From contig JAEWIS010000033.1 in assembly GCA_023386955.1 (NCBI GenBank), positions 1-64,000 on the forward strand: a stretch of 64,000 bases of DNA, read 5' to 3'. Shown here one piece after another: positions 51,416 to 60,026 of the stretch (the first letter of the stretch is position 1; every line of letters starts with the position of its first letter). Source of the stretch: Bacillota bacterium. Lineage in GTDB: Bacteria; Bacillota; Bacilli; Paenibacillales; NBRC-103111. The notes under the pieces are model-generated. The model searched no databases. It saw nothing but the letters and a program-made list of their open reading frames with translations, and had not been told where the DNA came from. Position numbers and translations under genes: made by a program.

Positions 51416-51434
51416 TTACAAAACCGCGTATCCC

Positions 51435-52712
51435 TTACGCGCTTTCTTCCTTCTTCTTGGAGGACTTCTTGTCGTTGTTGTCCTTGTCCTTGGTTACCAG
51501 CTCCGGCACAATCTTCTGCTGGACCACTTCCTTGGTTACGGTGCAGCTAGCTACATCCGTACGGGAAGGAACCTCGAACATAACATCCAGCATTATGCCT
51601 TCGATGATGGAGCGTAGGCCGCGGGCGCCGGTGTTCCGTTTAATGGCTTCCTTGGCAATGGCATCCAGGGCGTCGGCTTCGAAGTTCAGCGCGACACTAT
51701 CCATCTCCAGCATCTTCTGGTACTGCTTCACCAATGCATTCTTCGGCTCGGTCAGAATCCGGACCAGAGCGGCTTCATCCAGCGGCTCCAGGGTGGAGAT
51801 AACCGGCAGACGGCCAACAAACTCGGGGATCAACCCGAACTTCAGGAGATCCTCGGGAAGAACCATGGACAGGTATTCACCCGGCTTCAGGTCTACCTTG
51901 TGTCCGTCGGTTCCGAAGCCGATCACCTTTTTGCCGATCCGGCGTTTGATGATGGATTCCAGTCCGTCAAAGGCACCGCCTACGATAAACAGAATGTTGG
52001 TGGTGTCAATTTGAATAAATTCCTGGTGCGGGTGCTTCCGTCCGCCTTGGGGAGGAACAGAGGCGACCGTACCTTCCAGAATCTTCAGCAAAGCCTGCTG
52101 CACACCTTCACCAGATACGTCGCGGGTAATGGACGGATTCTCGGATTTGCGGGCTACCTTATCAATTTCATCAATGTAGATAATGCCGCGTTCGGCTTTT
52201 TCCACATCATAGTCTGCAGCTTGAATCAGCTTCAGCAGGATGTTCTCCACATCCTCACCCACGTAGCCGGCTTCCGTAAGGGAAGTGGCGTCAGCAATGG
52301 CGAAGGGGACGTTGAGAATCTTGGCCAGGGTTTGAGCCAGCAGAGTTTTACCGCTGCCTGTAGGCCCAAGCATCAGAATGTTGGACTTTTGCAGCTCCAC
52401 ATCCTCCAGCTTATTCTGGGAGTTAATCCGCTTGTAGTGATTGTAAACAGCTACGGACATGGATTTTTTGGCTTGTTCCTGACCGATGACGTACTGATCG
52501 AGAATCCCGCGGATATCCTTGGGCTTCGGAACGTCCTTCAGATCCAGCTCTTCCTCATGGCCGAGCTCTTCCTCGACAATCTCGGTGCACAGTTCAATGC
52601 ATTCATCGCATATATAGACGCCCGGACCGGCTACCAGCTTGCGCACCTGGTCCTGGGACTTGCCGCAGAAGGAGCATTTCAACTGACCCTTTTCATCATT
52701 AAACTTAAACAT
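51435..52712 (-). CDS. clpX: ATP-dependent Clp protease ATP-binding subunit ClpX
   Basis: This 425-residue unfoldase has an N-terminal zinc-binding domain ([13 protein letters not shown]...[10 protein letters not shown]), Walker [19 protein letters not shown], Walker [12 protein letters not shown], and the IGF-type ClpP-binding loop as IGFGTDGHK. It unfolds tagged proteins and feeds them to ClpP, encoded just upstream in this reading direction. The start at ATG 52712 lies behind AGGAGGAGG. Confidence 0.97.
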   Translation of the reverse strand: MFKFNDEKGQLKCSFCGKSQDQVRKLVAGPGVYICDECIELCTEIVEEELGHEEELDLKDVPKPKDIRGILDQYVIGQEQAKKSMSVAVYNHYKRINSQNKLEDVELQKSNILMLGPTGSGKTLLAQTLAKILNVPFAIADATSLTEAGYVGEDVENILLKLIQAADYDVEKAERGIIYIDEIDKVARKSENPSITRDVSGEGVQQALLKILEGTVASVPPQGGRKHPHQEFIQIDTTNILFIVGGAFDGLESIIKRRIGKKVIGFGTDGHKVDLKPGEYLSMVLPEDLLKFGLIPEFVGRLPVISTLEPLDEAALVRILTEPKNALVKQYQKMLEMDSVALNFEADALDAIAKEAIKRNTGARGLRSIIEGIMLDVMFEVPSRTDVASCTVTKEVVQQKIVPELVTKDKDNNDKKSSKKKEESA

Positions 52713-52766
52713 TCCATTCCTCCTCCTTTACGGTTCGAGAGAGATTTAACAGGCTAGTGATCCGGT

Positions 52767-53366
52767 TCAGATGCCTACCTTAAGATCGGTCCGGGTAATC
52801 ACGTCGTCGATAAGCCCGTATGCCTTAGCTTCTTCGGCGCTCATGAAATTATCCCTGTCCGTGTCCTTTTCAATTTTTTCGTAGGGCTGGCCGGTGTGCT
52901 TCACATAAATCTCGTTGAGATTTTTCTTGGTGCGCAGAATCCAATCGGCATGAATCTTCATGTCGGAGGCCTGACCGCGGATGCCGCCTAACGGCTGGTG
53001 GATCATCACTTCGCTGTTAGGCAAGGCAAACCGTTTGCCCTTCGCCCCGCCGGTAAGCAACAAAGACCCCATGCTGGCCGCCATACCGAGGCAAATGGTG
53101 GAAACATCATTCTTAATAAACTGCATGGTATCATATATTCCCAATCCGGCCGTCACGGAACCGCCGGGGGAATTGATGTACATAAAAATATCCTTGTCGG
53201 GGTCTTGGGCGTTCAGAAACAAAAGCTGAGCAATAACGGTATTGGCCACGTCATCGTCAATCTCGCTGCCGAGGAAAATAATCCGGTCCTTCAACAGACG
53301 CGAGTAAATATCGTAGGATCTTTCGCCGCGGGCTTCCTGCTCCACTACCATAGGTATCATCGTCAT
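52767..53366 (-). CDS. clpP: ATP-dependent Clp protease proteolytic subunit
   Basis: This protein of about 200 residues has catalytic Ser in [14 protein letters not shown], His in [10 protein letters not shown] and an Asp downstream. The opening [20 protein letters not shown] matches ClpP1 of Bacillales. The start is ATG 53366 with AAGGGGTGG upstream. The extra frame to 53417 has no support. It sits between tig and clpX, which is unusual for Bacillus subtilis (where clpP is elsewhere) but common in Paenibacillus-like genomes and in proteobacteria. Confidence 0.96.
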   Translation of the reverse strand: MTMIPMVVEQEARGERSYDIYSRLLKDRIIFLGSEIDDDVANTVIAQLLFLNAQDPDKDIFMYINSPGGSVTAGLGIYDTMQFIKNDVSTICLGMAASMGSLLLTGGAKGKRFALPNSEVMIHQPLGGIRGQASDMKIHADWILRTKKNLNEIYVKHTGQPYEKIEKDTDRDNFMSAEEAKAYGLIDDVITRTDLKVGI

Positions 53367-53482
53367 CTCGGCCACCCCTTTACATAAACATACCCTTATT
53401 TTGAACCATTGTATCATGTTTGCGAATCAATGTCATTTTTTCGGATTCCAAAACCGGTAAACCCTTTTCAACAATGTGAAAC

Positions 53483-53509
53483 AAAAAGGCACGTATGGAA
53501 ACGTGCCTT
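53483..53509 (-). terminator. Terminator between tig and clpP
   Basis: AAGGCACGT (53486-53494) pairs with ACGTGCCTT (53501-53509) and is followed on the minus strand by Ts, right after the tig stop codon. Confidence 0.88.
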
Positions 53510-53528
53510 GCTGATGCTTCATTTAAGT

Positions 53529-54830
53529 TTACGCTACAGTAGCTTCGGTCTTGCTATTGTCAACCAAATATTGTACGGTTTTGCGGGTAACCAGGTCACT
53601 CTTCAGAGATTCCAGGTTGCCGTTGGCAGTCAGGATGGCACGCAGCTCGTCCACTTCACGCTGGTATTGCTTGGCCAGGTTGGAAAGCTCTTCTTCCAGC
53701 TCTTCATCGGAGGCTTCGATGCCTTCTGCTTGGGCAACAGCTTCCAGAACCAGGGATTGAAGCACGCGCTTCTCAGCGTCGCTCTTCATTTGTTCCTTCA
53801 GAGCTTCTTCGTCTTGACCGGAGAATTGGAAGTACATTTCCAGGTTCATGCCTTGCATTTTCAAACGGTTTTCGAAGTCGCCGAGCATACGCTCTACTTC
53901 ATCACGGATCATAGCTTCCGGAATTTCTACCTCAGCAGCAGCGGATACCTTCTCCACAACGGCGTTTTCGAGGTCACGCTTGCCGGATTGCTCCTTGCGC
54001 TCAGCAATACGCTTGGAGATATCCTGCTTGTACTCTTCCAGGGTATCGAACTCACTGACATCCTTGGCGAACTCATCATCCAATACAGGAAGATTCTTGC
54101 GTTTGATGTCATGCAGCTTAATTTTGAATACAACCGGCTTGCCCTTCAGCTCTTCGGACTGGTAGTTTTCCGGGAAGGTTACATCGATGTCCTTCTCTTC
54201 GCCCTTCGCCAGACCAACCAGCTGCTCTTCGAAACCGGGGATGAAGCTGCCGGAGCCGATCTCCAGGGAGTACTTCTCCGCTTTGCCGCCGTCAAACGGC
54301 ACACCTTCGGAGAATCCTTCGAAGTCGATTACAACGGTATCACCGTTCTCTACTGCGCCCTCTTCCACAACCACCAGCTCAGCATGGCGTTGTTGAAGCT
54401 GCTTCAGCTCGTTCTCGATATCTTCTTCGGTCACTTCGGTTGATTGGGCCGGTACTTCGATGCCCTTGTAATCGCCCAATTGAACTTCCGGCTTTACAGT
54501 CACCTTGGCGGTGAACTTCAGCACTTGGCCCTTGCCTACTTGCTCAATGTCAATCTCCGGACGGTCAACAGGAGTAATGCCGGCTTCGGCAACAGCTTCC
54601 ATGTACGCTTCCGGGAGGAGAATATCAAGAGCATCCTGATACAGGCTCTCTACGCCGAAACGCTTCTCGAACATGCTGCGCGGTACTTTGCCCTTGCGGA
54701 AACCAGGCACGGTAACCTTGGTTACCACTTTCTTAAATGCTTTATCCAAAGCTGCGTCAACGCGGTCGGCCGCAACCTCGACAGTAAGAACCCCCAGGTT
54801 CTTCTCTATTTTTTCCCAATTCGCTGTCAT
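53529..54830 (-). CDS. tig: Trigger factor
   Basis: This 433-residue ribosome-bound chaperone has the ribosome-docking signature in [16 protein letters not shown], an FKBP-type prolyl isomerase domain ([26 protein letters not shown]...[16 protein letters not shown]) and a C-terminal helical chaperone domain. The start is ATG 54830 ([11 protein letters not shown]), with GGAGGGG upstream. The frame to 54869 is unsupported. Confidence 0.97.
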   Translation of the reverse strand: MTANWEKIEKNLGVLTVEVAADRVDAALDKAFKKVVTKVTVPGFRKGKVPRSMFEKRFGVESLYQDALDILLPEAYMEAVAEAGITPVDRPEIDIEQVGKGQVLKFTAKVTVKPEVQLGDYKGIEVPAQSTEVTEEDIENELKQLQQRHAELVVVEEGAVENGDTVVIDFEGFSEGVPFDGGKAEKYSLEIGSGSFIPGFEEQLVGLAKGEEKDIDVTFPENYQSEELKGKPVVFKIKLHDIKRKNLPVLDDEFAKDVSEFDTLEEYKQDISKRIAERKEQSGKRDLENAVVEKVSAAAEVEIPEAMIRDEVERMLGDFENRLKMQGMNLEMYFQFSGQDEEALKEQMKSDAEKRVLQSLVLEAVAQAEGIEASDEELEEELSNLAKQYQREVDELRAILTANGNLESLKSDLVTRKTVQYLVDNSKTEATVA

Positions 54831-54939
54831 GATATGCTTTTCCCCTCCAACAAAATTCCCTTTTGGCAAATTTCCCTAACAATATAACCATTTTATTATA
54901 TCATAAACCTTCCTGATTTCAAGGATAAGCCGCCAGCTG

Positions 54940-55851
54940 CTAGGTAATAGACGGAAAAACCGCCTTGGCAAAGTCCCGGAAAACCCGCAGCGCACGCTCC
55001 CATCTGACTTCCAAGGCTTCCGTTATCCCATAAATATCCTTGATTTCTTCCATGGATGCACTGCCCTGGGAGGTCAGCAGCAGCATATAATGGAAGGCTG
55101 CTGCCCACGCATCCCGGGCCTCCGGCTTCTCCGCCAAAATTTCGATATAGACCGGCGTTCCGAAGGCATAAGCAACAAACTCCGACCATGTCTCCTCGGC
55201 AAAGGCCTCCAGCGGAAAACCGCTGTTCATATCGGAACGGATCACCCGTTGGAAAATTTCCTTCAAGGCCCTCGGGTAATCCTCGCTGCCTGCCGGCACA
55301 TCGGAGATATCCACCACATACAATTTGCCGCCGCGTTTGATTTTGATGGAGCCGCTTTCCCCCCGGGCCTTCAGAATCTGCAGCGTCCGGAACTGAAGGA
55401 TTGGCGGCAAGGGCTGGCTTTCCAGCCATTTGCGCAGCACATCCCGAAGCCGGGGATGCTGCAGATATCGGAGCTGCTCTAAGGCTAGCACTTGCTTGTC
55501 CCAGGAATCCGGCCGCTCGAATACCGCCAAGAGCTTCTCCACATACTCCGGCTCACGTTCCGCCTTTTCCTTCATATGTATGTAAAACAATTCATCCTCC
55601 GTCAGATCCTGCTCCTGGCCCTCCGGAGGCGGGGGCATATGCAATTCCGGGATCATCGTCTGCATCCACTCCAGAAGCGACTGCCATTCGTCCCTGGCCT
55701 TCAGGTCCGAGGTGTCGCAGCTTAAGAGAAACTGCAGCATCTCCATGGTTTCCCGGTACCGCTCAAACTCCAGCAGCCGGGTTAATTCCTGCTGGTAATA
55801 GCCTATGGTTTGCGGAAGCAAATAAATTTTTTCCTGATTGTTGGCGGCCAT
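54940..55851 (-). CDS. YsoA-like helical-repeat protein of unknown function
   Basis: This 303-residue soluble, Leu- and Glu-rich helical protein has a TPR/HEAT-like pattern. The segments LTRLLEFERYRETMEMLQFLL and QVLALEQLRYLQHPRLRDVLRKWL are visible. It lies directly upstream of tig on the same strand, the position of ysoA in Bacillus subtilis, so it is probably the equivalent (positional inference). The start is ATG 55851, 6 bases behind GGAGGAGGG; the frame begins at TTG 55857. The function is not known. Confidence 0.75.
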   Translation of the reverse strand: MAANNQEKIYLLPQTIGYYQQELTRLLEFERYRETMEMLQFLLSCDTSDLKARDEWQSLLEWMQTMIPELHMPPPPEGQEQDLTEDELFYIHMKEKAEREPEYVEKLLAVFERPDSWDKQVLALEQLRYLQHPRLRDVLRKWLESQPLPPILQFRTLQILKARGESGSIKIKRGGKLYVVDISDVPAGSEDYPRALKEIFQRVIRSDMNSGFPLEAFAEETWSEFVAYAFGTPVYIEILAEKPEARDAWAAAFHYMLLLTSQGSASMEEIKDIYGITEALEVRWERALRVFRDFAKAVFPSIT

Positions 55852-56011
55852 AGGCAACCCTCCTCCAAAAGCATTCTTCTATGTAACAAGTCTCATTGAT
55901 TTTACCCTTCTGGAGAGTCATTATAACAATTTTTTCCGCAACCTGGTAGGCGAAGCGTTTCCAGTCTTTTTGCCGTAAAGGAAATTCTCCTTATTTTTTC
56001 TAATGAAACCG

Positions 56012-56041
56012 TTGCACTTCCCCCCATGTATATGCTATTAT
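56012..56041 (+). promoter_or_regulatory. Promoter of the tRNA-Gly gene
   Basis: TTGCAC (56012-56017) and TATTAT (56036-56041) are separated by 18 bases, ending 21 bases before the tRNA. Confidence 0.65.
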
Positions 56042-56062
56042 AACAACTGTTCCCCTTTTCAT

Positions 56063-56133
56063 GCGGGTGTAGTTCAATGGCAGAACGCCAGCTTCCCAAG
56101 CTTGAGGCGAGGGTTCGATTCCCTTCACCCGCT
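56063..56133 (+). tRNA. tRNA-Gly (anticodon CCC)
   Basis: A 71-base cloverleaf has acceptor stem GCGGGTG/CACCCGC with discriminator T, D-loop AATGGCA, T-loop TTCGATT on a GAGGG/CCCTT stem, and anticodon loop TTCCCAA giving CCC. The anticodon stem CCAGC/GCTTG has one mismatch. CCA is not encoded. A terminator follows at once. Confidence 0.9.
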
Positions 56134-56138
56134 TACCG

Positions 56139-56172
56139 AAAAAGCCTTGTATATCAAGGCTTTTTTCTTTTT
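56139..56172 (+). terminator. Terminator of tRNA-Gly
   Basis: AAAGCCTTG (56141-56149) and CAAGGCTTT (56155-56163) are followed by TTTCTTT. Confidence 0.9.
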
Positions 56173-56299
56173 ATAGATTTCTACTTTTGGGGGCAAAATC
56201 ACCAGTTGGGGACGGATTGGGGACGAAATTTGAAATATTCGTTTGGAGGACTGGGAGAAAGGCCTTGTTTACGATGAGTATTATAATGTAGAAAGAACG
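56173..56299. other. Probable attachment-site region / integrase-tail remnant next to the tRNA
   Basis: No gene is supported. GTTGGGGACGGATTGGGGAC (near 56202) is a short direct repeat. In the plus frame from 56077 it reads WGQNHQLGTDWGRN, similar to the Trp/Gly-rich tails of many Gram-positive tyrosine integrases. This suggests a relic of an integrase end or arm sites beside the tRNA. No catalytic part of an integrase is present. Confidence 0.4.
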
Positions 56300-56300
56300 C

Positions 56301-56333
56301 AAAAAAGCCCCCGCAAGCCTTTAGCCGCGGGGG
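56301..56333 (-). terminator. Terminator of the Pro/Thr-rich secreted protein gene
   Basis: CCCCCGC (56308-56314) and GCGGGGG (56327-56333) are followed on the minus strand by CTTTTTTGC. Confidence 0.9.
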
Positions 56334-56344
56334 TTGTTGTTGTA

Positions 56345-57391
56345 TTATTCTGTTACCTCATATTCATTTACTTCAAAGGTAAGGATCTTATCGAAGATGA
56401 CGTAGTCCTTCCGGTTCTTGAAAGGGCCTTTGTTGTTGTCGTGCTTATCGATGGCATAGCTTCCGGGACCTCTCCCGGAGTCACACTGATCATACCAGTT
56501 CAAAAAGGCTTCAACTTCACTCATTGGCAGATCGTATTCTTTATCTGTACCGTTTACTAATGTAATGGTTAGAATTGCACGATCTCCAGTACCTGGAGTT
56601 GGTGTAGGTGTAGCCGTTGGGGTCGGGGTCGGCGTTGTTGTTGGTATAGGCGTCGGTGTTGCTGTCGATGTAGCCGTAGGTGTTGGAGTTACTGTAGGCG
56701 TAGCGGTTGGTGTGGGTTCCGGTGTCACTGTTGGTGTAGGTGTCGGGTCCGGCGTCACCGTTGGTGTTGGAGTTGCAGTAGGTGAAGCTGTCGGTTCTGG
56801 AGTCACTGTTGGCGTGGGCTCCGGTGTTATAGATGGTGTGGGTGTCGGATCCGGCGTTACTGATGGATCTGGTGTTGCTGTAGGCTCCGGTGATGTTGTT
56901 GGTTTAGCTGTTGGCGTTACACTTGGTGTCGGTTCCGGAGTAGTCGTTGGTGTTGGAGTTACCGTCGGTGTGGGAATAGATGGGGTCCCAAAAAGATCAA
57001 ATTCGGCAATAGCTACTATTGATGCCGTTTCCTTATCAATCATTACATAACTAACATTGTTATAATTTACATTAATGTAGTTATCAGAATTTTTGTCGTA
57101 ACTCGCCCAATTAATCCGTCCCACTCTAACATTTGAATCATTATAAAAATCTATATATCCAGTACGGCCCGATGGACCTATTTTGTGGAAATACACTTGC
57201 GTTACATTTGCTGTGTAAGGTAAGTCAAATCGTTTGTAAGTTACATTTGTTGGCTCCCACTGGGTCGAGATATCATTGTCTGTTATAACTCCATGTAGCC
57301 CATCCAGGATACCTCCCGGCATAGCAAAAACTGATGCAGAAGGTATCATCATTAGCAAAACAATCATTATAGCAATTAATTTTTTCAACAT
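56345..57391 (-). CDS. Secreted protein with long Pro-Thr linker
   Basis: This 348-residue protein has a signal peptide (LKKLIAIMIVLLMMIPSASVFA) and a ~120-residue N-terminal beta-rich domain (RFDLPYTANVTQVYFHKIG...INVNYNNVSYVMIDKE), possibly discoidin/galactose-binding-like. A Pro-Thr repeat linker of about 120 residues follows, then a ~75-residue C-terminal domain (AILTITLVNGTDKEYDLPMSEVEAFLNWY...KDYVIFDKILTFEVNEYEV). It lies between the lysis cassette and the tRNA, so it is likely prophage cargo expressed from the lysogen. The function is unknown. Confidence 0.8.
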   Translation of the reverse strand: MLKKLIAIMIVLLMMIPSASVFAMPGGILDGLHGVITDNDISTQWEPTNVTYKRFDLPYTANVTQVYFHKIGPSGRTGYIDFYNDSNVRVGRINWASYDKNSDNYINVNYNNVSYVMIDKETASIVAIAEFDLFGTPSIPTPTVTPTPTTTPEPTPSVTPTAKPTTSPEPTATPDPSVTPDPTPTPSITPEPTPTVTPEPTASPTATPTPTVTPDPTPTPTVTPEPTPTATPTVTPTPTATSTATPTPIPTTTPTPTPTATPTPTPGTGDRAILTITLVNGTDKEYDLPMSEVEAFLNWYDQCDSGRGPGSYAIDKHDNNKGPFKNRKDYVIFDKILTFEVNEYEVTE

Positions 57392-57516
57392 TATCTCTCC
57401 CTTTTTTTTCTGAATGGTTAGTATTTTACATATAAGGGATGGTATAGTCCAAACATATTCAGGATAATTATGTAATTAATGATTTCTTATGGTGAATTTC
57501 ATAATATAGTCAAAAT

Positions 57517-57545
57517 AGCCCTACCAACCATTTGTCGGCAGGGCT
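57517..57545 (-). terminator. Terminator of the lysis cassette
   Basis: AGCCCTACC (57517-57525) pairs with GGCAGGGCT (57537-57545) apart from one bulge. It stands right after the endolysin stop on the minus strand. Confidence 0.75.
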
Positions 57546-57552
57546 ATCCTTT

Positions 57553-58356
57553 TCATACGTCCGCCGGAAGTCCGGAAGCCGCCCGCAATTCGTTGGCTAA
57601 ATGGTTCTGCCAATCCCGCAGCCCCTTCCACGCCTCCGCGTCCGCGGTGCGGCCTTCCTGCTCCGCCCGGATCCGCTCCGCCTCACACTCTTCCCAATGC
57701 TTTTTCAAAAAGCTGTCGATGATATTGACCGCTACCTCTTTATTGAGTTGCGGTACTGCTGGTTTAATTGCCATCCCCACTCTCCACCCTCCTGCATCAC
57801 CGTTCGACTCACAGCGGTCAATGCCAATGCCGTTTACGATGACGTCATTTTGATATTGATAGATACTGTTATGCTCAAACACTTGCCCGCGGCTCCAGGC
57901 GTAGGTCTGCATAATTTTCCGGGTAATCCCCCGCTCATACATGGCCTTGCAGACGGCATAGGACCCGTACACGCCCATTTCATAGCCCTCAATCTCGGCA
58001 TCGAACGCCCGGAGATACGCCTCGATGCGGTCATAGTCTGACTCCGGTGCATCGTAATCCACCGCCGGGTAAATGGTGCTGCCCTCCGGCTGGCCGACTT
58101 GCCGGGCCAGGGCAAACGCATGTCTTCCGTCCATTGCGCTTGCCTCCGCCCCTTCCCGAACCCGGGATGCCCACCGCTCATAGAAGGAGACGATGAACAT
58201 CCCGGCATCCGTTATATAGTGGGCCTCTTGGGCCGTTAATGCCTTCCAACTGGTGGGGTTATCCAAATACCTGCCCACAAAAATAAAGCCCTGGGCGGCA
58301 AACTCCCGGGCTTTATCAATGGTCAATTTAGTTGCTGTGTCAAAACCCTTCCCCAT
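57553..58356 (-). CDS. DUF1906 glycoside-hydrolase-like endolysin
   Basis: This 267-residue protein starts with the DUF1906/GH25-like barrel opening GKGFDTATKLTIDKAREFAAQGFIFVGRYL. It also has the acidic residues IYPAVDYDAPESDYDRIEAYL, GVYGSYAVC and IYQYQNDVIVNGIGIDRCESN, typical of lysozyme-like phage and spore proteins. The C-terminal ~70 residues are helical and charged, perhaps wall binding. The start is ATG 58356, sharing one base with the stop of the holin gene (TAATG) behind GGGGGG. The frame to 58395 is unsupported. It is part of a XhlA-holin-endolysin cassette. Confidence 0.85.
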   Translation of the reverse strand: MGKGFDTATKLTIDKAREFAAQGFIFVGRYLDNPTSWKALTAQEAHYITDAGMFIVSFYERWASRVREGAEASAMDGRHAFALARQVGQPEGSTIYPAVDYDAPESDYDRIEAYLRAFDAEIEGYEMGVYGSYAVCKAMYERGITRKIMQTYAWSRGQVFEHNSIYQYQNDVIVNGIGIDRCESNGDAGGWRVGMAIKPAVPQLNKEVAVNIIDSFLKKHWEECEAERIRAEQEGRTADAEAWKGLRDWQNHLANELRAASGLPADV

Positions 58357-58718
58357 TAAGCTGCCCCCCGGTTCTTCGTGTCCAGCTCCTGCCATGCCTT
58401 CTGTATGGCGGCTGTTACGTCCTCAACGGATAACCCAACCTTCTCTAGGTGGAGCCTATCCATCACATATCGGACCGCTTCCGTAAGCTTCTGCTGCCCC
58501 GATTCCGGCCCGTATTGTCGCTCTATCCATGCGTAAGCCTCTGCGGCCAGCTTATGGAGCAAGTCCCTTTGCGCAACGCTGGTACGGGCCACCAGCCAAG
58601 CTTCCACTTTTCTGCGGAGCTGGGCGATAAAGGCCAGAATAATCATCGCCAGCAGCCCGATGGATGCCGTGGCGATGGTTTCCAAGTAAGGCTGGGCGAG
58701 TTCAAATACTGTTTTCAT
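58356..58718 (-). CDS. Phage holin, LLH family
   Basis: This 120-residue protein has one N-terminal membrane segment (TIATASIGLLAMIILAFIAQL) followed by a charged helical tail (KLAAEAYAWIERQYGPESGQQKLTEAVRYVMDRL), the pattern of LLH-type holins. It is translationally coupled to the endolysin. It would form the membrane lesion that releases or activates the endolysin. Confidence 0.85.
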   Translation of the reverse strand: MKTVFELAQPYLETIATASIGLLAMIILAFIAQLRRKVEAWLVARTSVAQRDLLHKLAAEAYAWIERQYGPESGQQKLTEAVRYVMDRLHLEKVGLSVEDVTAAIQKAWQELDTKNRGAA

Positions 58719-58738
58719 ACAGTTACCCTCCTTGGGGG

Positions 58739-59047
58739 TCAGCCCCCTATGATTTTAATAAGCAAGGTGGCGCAAGCAATGCCTGTACCTACCATAGTTA
58801 CCGTCAGTCCGATCAGCCAACGCTGGGTGGCTTGCATATCATTCAGGCGGTGGTGGGCGGATCGGGAAGAGTTGGCGGTGTCGGTTGCTAATTTCTCCAG
58901 AAGTTCAATTCTCCTCGAATGGTCGGCCAACTCCCGCATTAGTGTTAATACCTCCCGTAGTTGCAGCCGAACCTCGGTCATTTCTTTGATTGTCTCTTTC
59001 AAATCCTCACCTGGTGCAGCTGCCACCGAGCACTCCTTTTGTGTCAT
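58739..59047 (-). CDS. XhlA-like hemolysin / holin-associated protein
   Basis: This 102-residue protein is a coiled-coil region (LQLREVLTLMRELADHSRRIELLEKLATDTA) followed by a C-terminal membrane helix (WLIGLTVTMVGTGIACATLLIKII). That is the XhlA build of PBSX-type lysis cassettes, where XhlA works with the holin. The start is ATG 59047 behind GGTGGGGG; the frame to 59089 runs through a terminator hairpin. Confidence 0.85.
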   Translation of the reverse strand: MTQKECSVAAAPGEDLKETIKEMTEVRLQLREVLTLMRELADHSRRIELLEKLATDTANSSRSAHHRLNDMQATQRWLIGLTVTMVGTGIACATLLIKIIGG

Positions 59048-59062
59048 GTCCCCCACCCTTTG

Positions 59063-59097
59063 CAAAAAAAGTAGCCCCCGGAAACCCATCCAGGGGC
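59063..59097 (-). terminator. Terminator-like hairpin just upstream of the lysis cassette
   Basis: GCCCC (74-78 of 59000) pairs with GGGGC (59093-59097), and on the minus strand a run of seven Ts follows. It ends only about 16 bases before the XhlA start codon. Confidence 0.7.
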
Positions 59098-59155
59098 ATA
59101 AAAAATACGCCTATGCGGCGCTCTGAAGGTTTCCATTAAGCAAGTAGAAATAGGA

Positions 59156-59722
59156 ATGGAACAGATTTCTATTGGAATGGAACAGGTTGTTCTCATGAAA
59201 AAAGATATGGAGACTAGAAATAAACGGCTTTCAGTTGAAAAATCTATTGAATTTATTGAGAGATATAAAAATAATGTGTTCCCATTGAAATCAAAACATA
59301 AAAATGTGATGGATCAAAAAGGTTATGGCTACTTTGATAATGAAGTTAAAGATCTCAAAGAGTTCCCTTTTTCCAATGAAGAAGAATTTAAGCGTGCATA
59401 TCAAAAAACTATTGATACTGATGTTGATAATATTTTTAATGAGTTGGAGTTATTTTCTTCAGCATTCACAAGTAAGTTAGCAGATGAAGAACTTGCCTTC
59501 CAACCATTAGGGAAAACATTTGTTAGAACAGTTGAACAAAATTATGATACATTTTGTATTTGTAGAACAACCGCTCCATATGTTAATACTTTAGAGCTAT
59601 ATATTTTATGGAAGGATAGGTTAAAGAAAATAGAATTGGAAAGAGAGATAAATAAATTAGAACAAGCTAGAAAAAAAATAAAGGAAACAAAATTAACACC
59701 AATTGGAGTTGAAAAAATGTAG
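59156..59722 (+). CDS. AT-rich hypothetical protein, possibly 5'-truncated
   Basis: This 188-residue soluble, Lys/Glu-rich helical protein has no recognised domain. The start ATG 59156 has no good ribosome site. The frame is open for about 55 bases further upstream (into sequence reading GALKVSIKQVEIG) without a start, and the N-terminus repeats GMEQxxIGMEQ. A deletion may have joined this gene to the prophage end. The base composition is much more AT-rich than the lysis cassette, marking the start of the AT-rich tract. It is followed by a decayed gene tail and hairpin that recur twice more downstream. Confidence 0.55.
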   Translation: MEQISIGMEQVVLMKKDMETRNKRLSVEKSIEFIERYKNNVFPLKSKHKNVMDQKGYGYFDNEVKDLKEFPFSNEEEFKRAYQKTIDTDVDNIFNELELFSSAFTSKLADEELAFQPLGKTFVRTVEQNYDTFCICRTTAPYVNTLELYILWKDRLKKIELEREINKLEQARKKIKETKLTPIGVEKM

Positions 59723-59786
59723 AATTACTGGTCGAAGAATTTAGTGGTATCGTCTGACAGCTATATACAGGAAATGTAGAGTATCA

Positions 59787-59984
59787 GAAGAAGCCGCGCA
59801 ATTGGAGGAAAGCTTGGAGATGTTCCGTTTGCTTAAGACCAAGCGGATGGCCGAAAGAAAGAATAAATAAAACGACACAGTTAGAAGGTGTCGTTTCTTT
59901 GTACTTTTATATTCCATTTTATTCTATATCATGGGACTTCTGTAATGATATAATATTCTTAATCTTAGTTCTCAAATATACTAG
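59787..59984 (+). repeat. Cassette repeat copy 1: decayed gene tail + hairpin terminator + promoter
   Basis: 59787-59870 encodes EEAAQLEESLEMFRLLKTKR then a short basic end and stop, with no start of its own. The hairpin ACGACAC/GTGTCGT (59872-59878 with 59888-59894) with T tail follows. Then comes TTCCATTTTATTCTATATC and an extended -10 TGATATAAT (TATAAT at 59949-59954), ending in CAAATATACTAG. Copies 2 and 3 share these parts. Confidence 0.8.
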
Positions 59985-60026
59985 TGTTATATGAAATACG
60001 GGCAACTAAAAAAAGGAAGTGAATAG

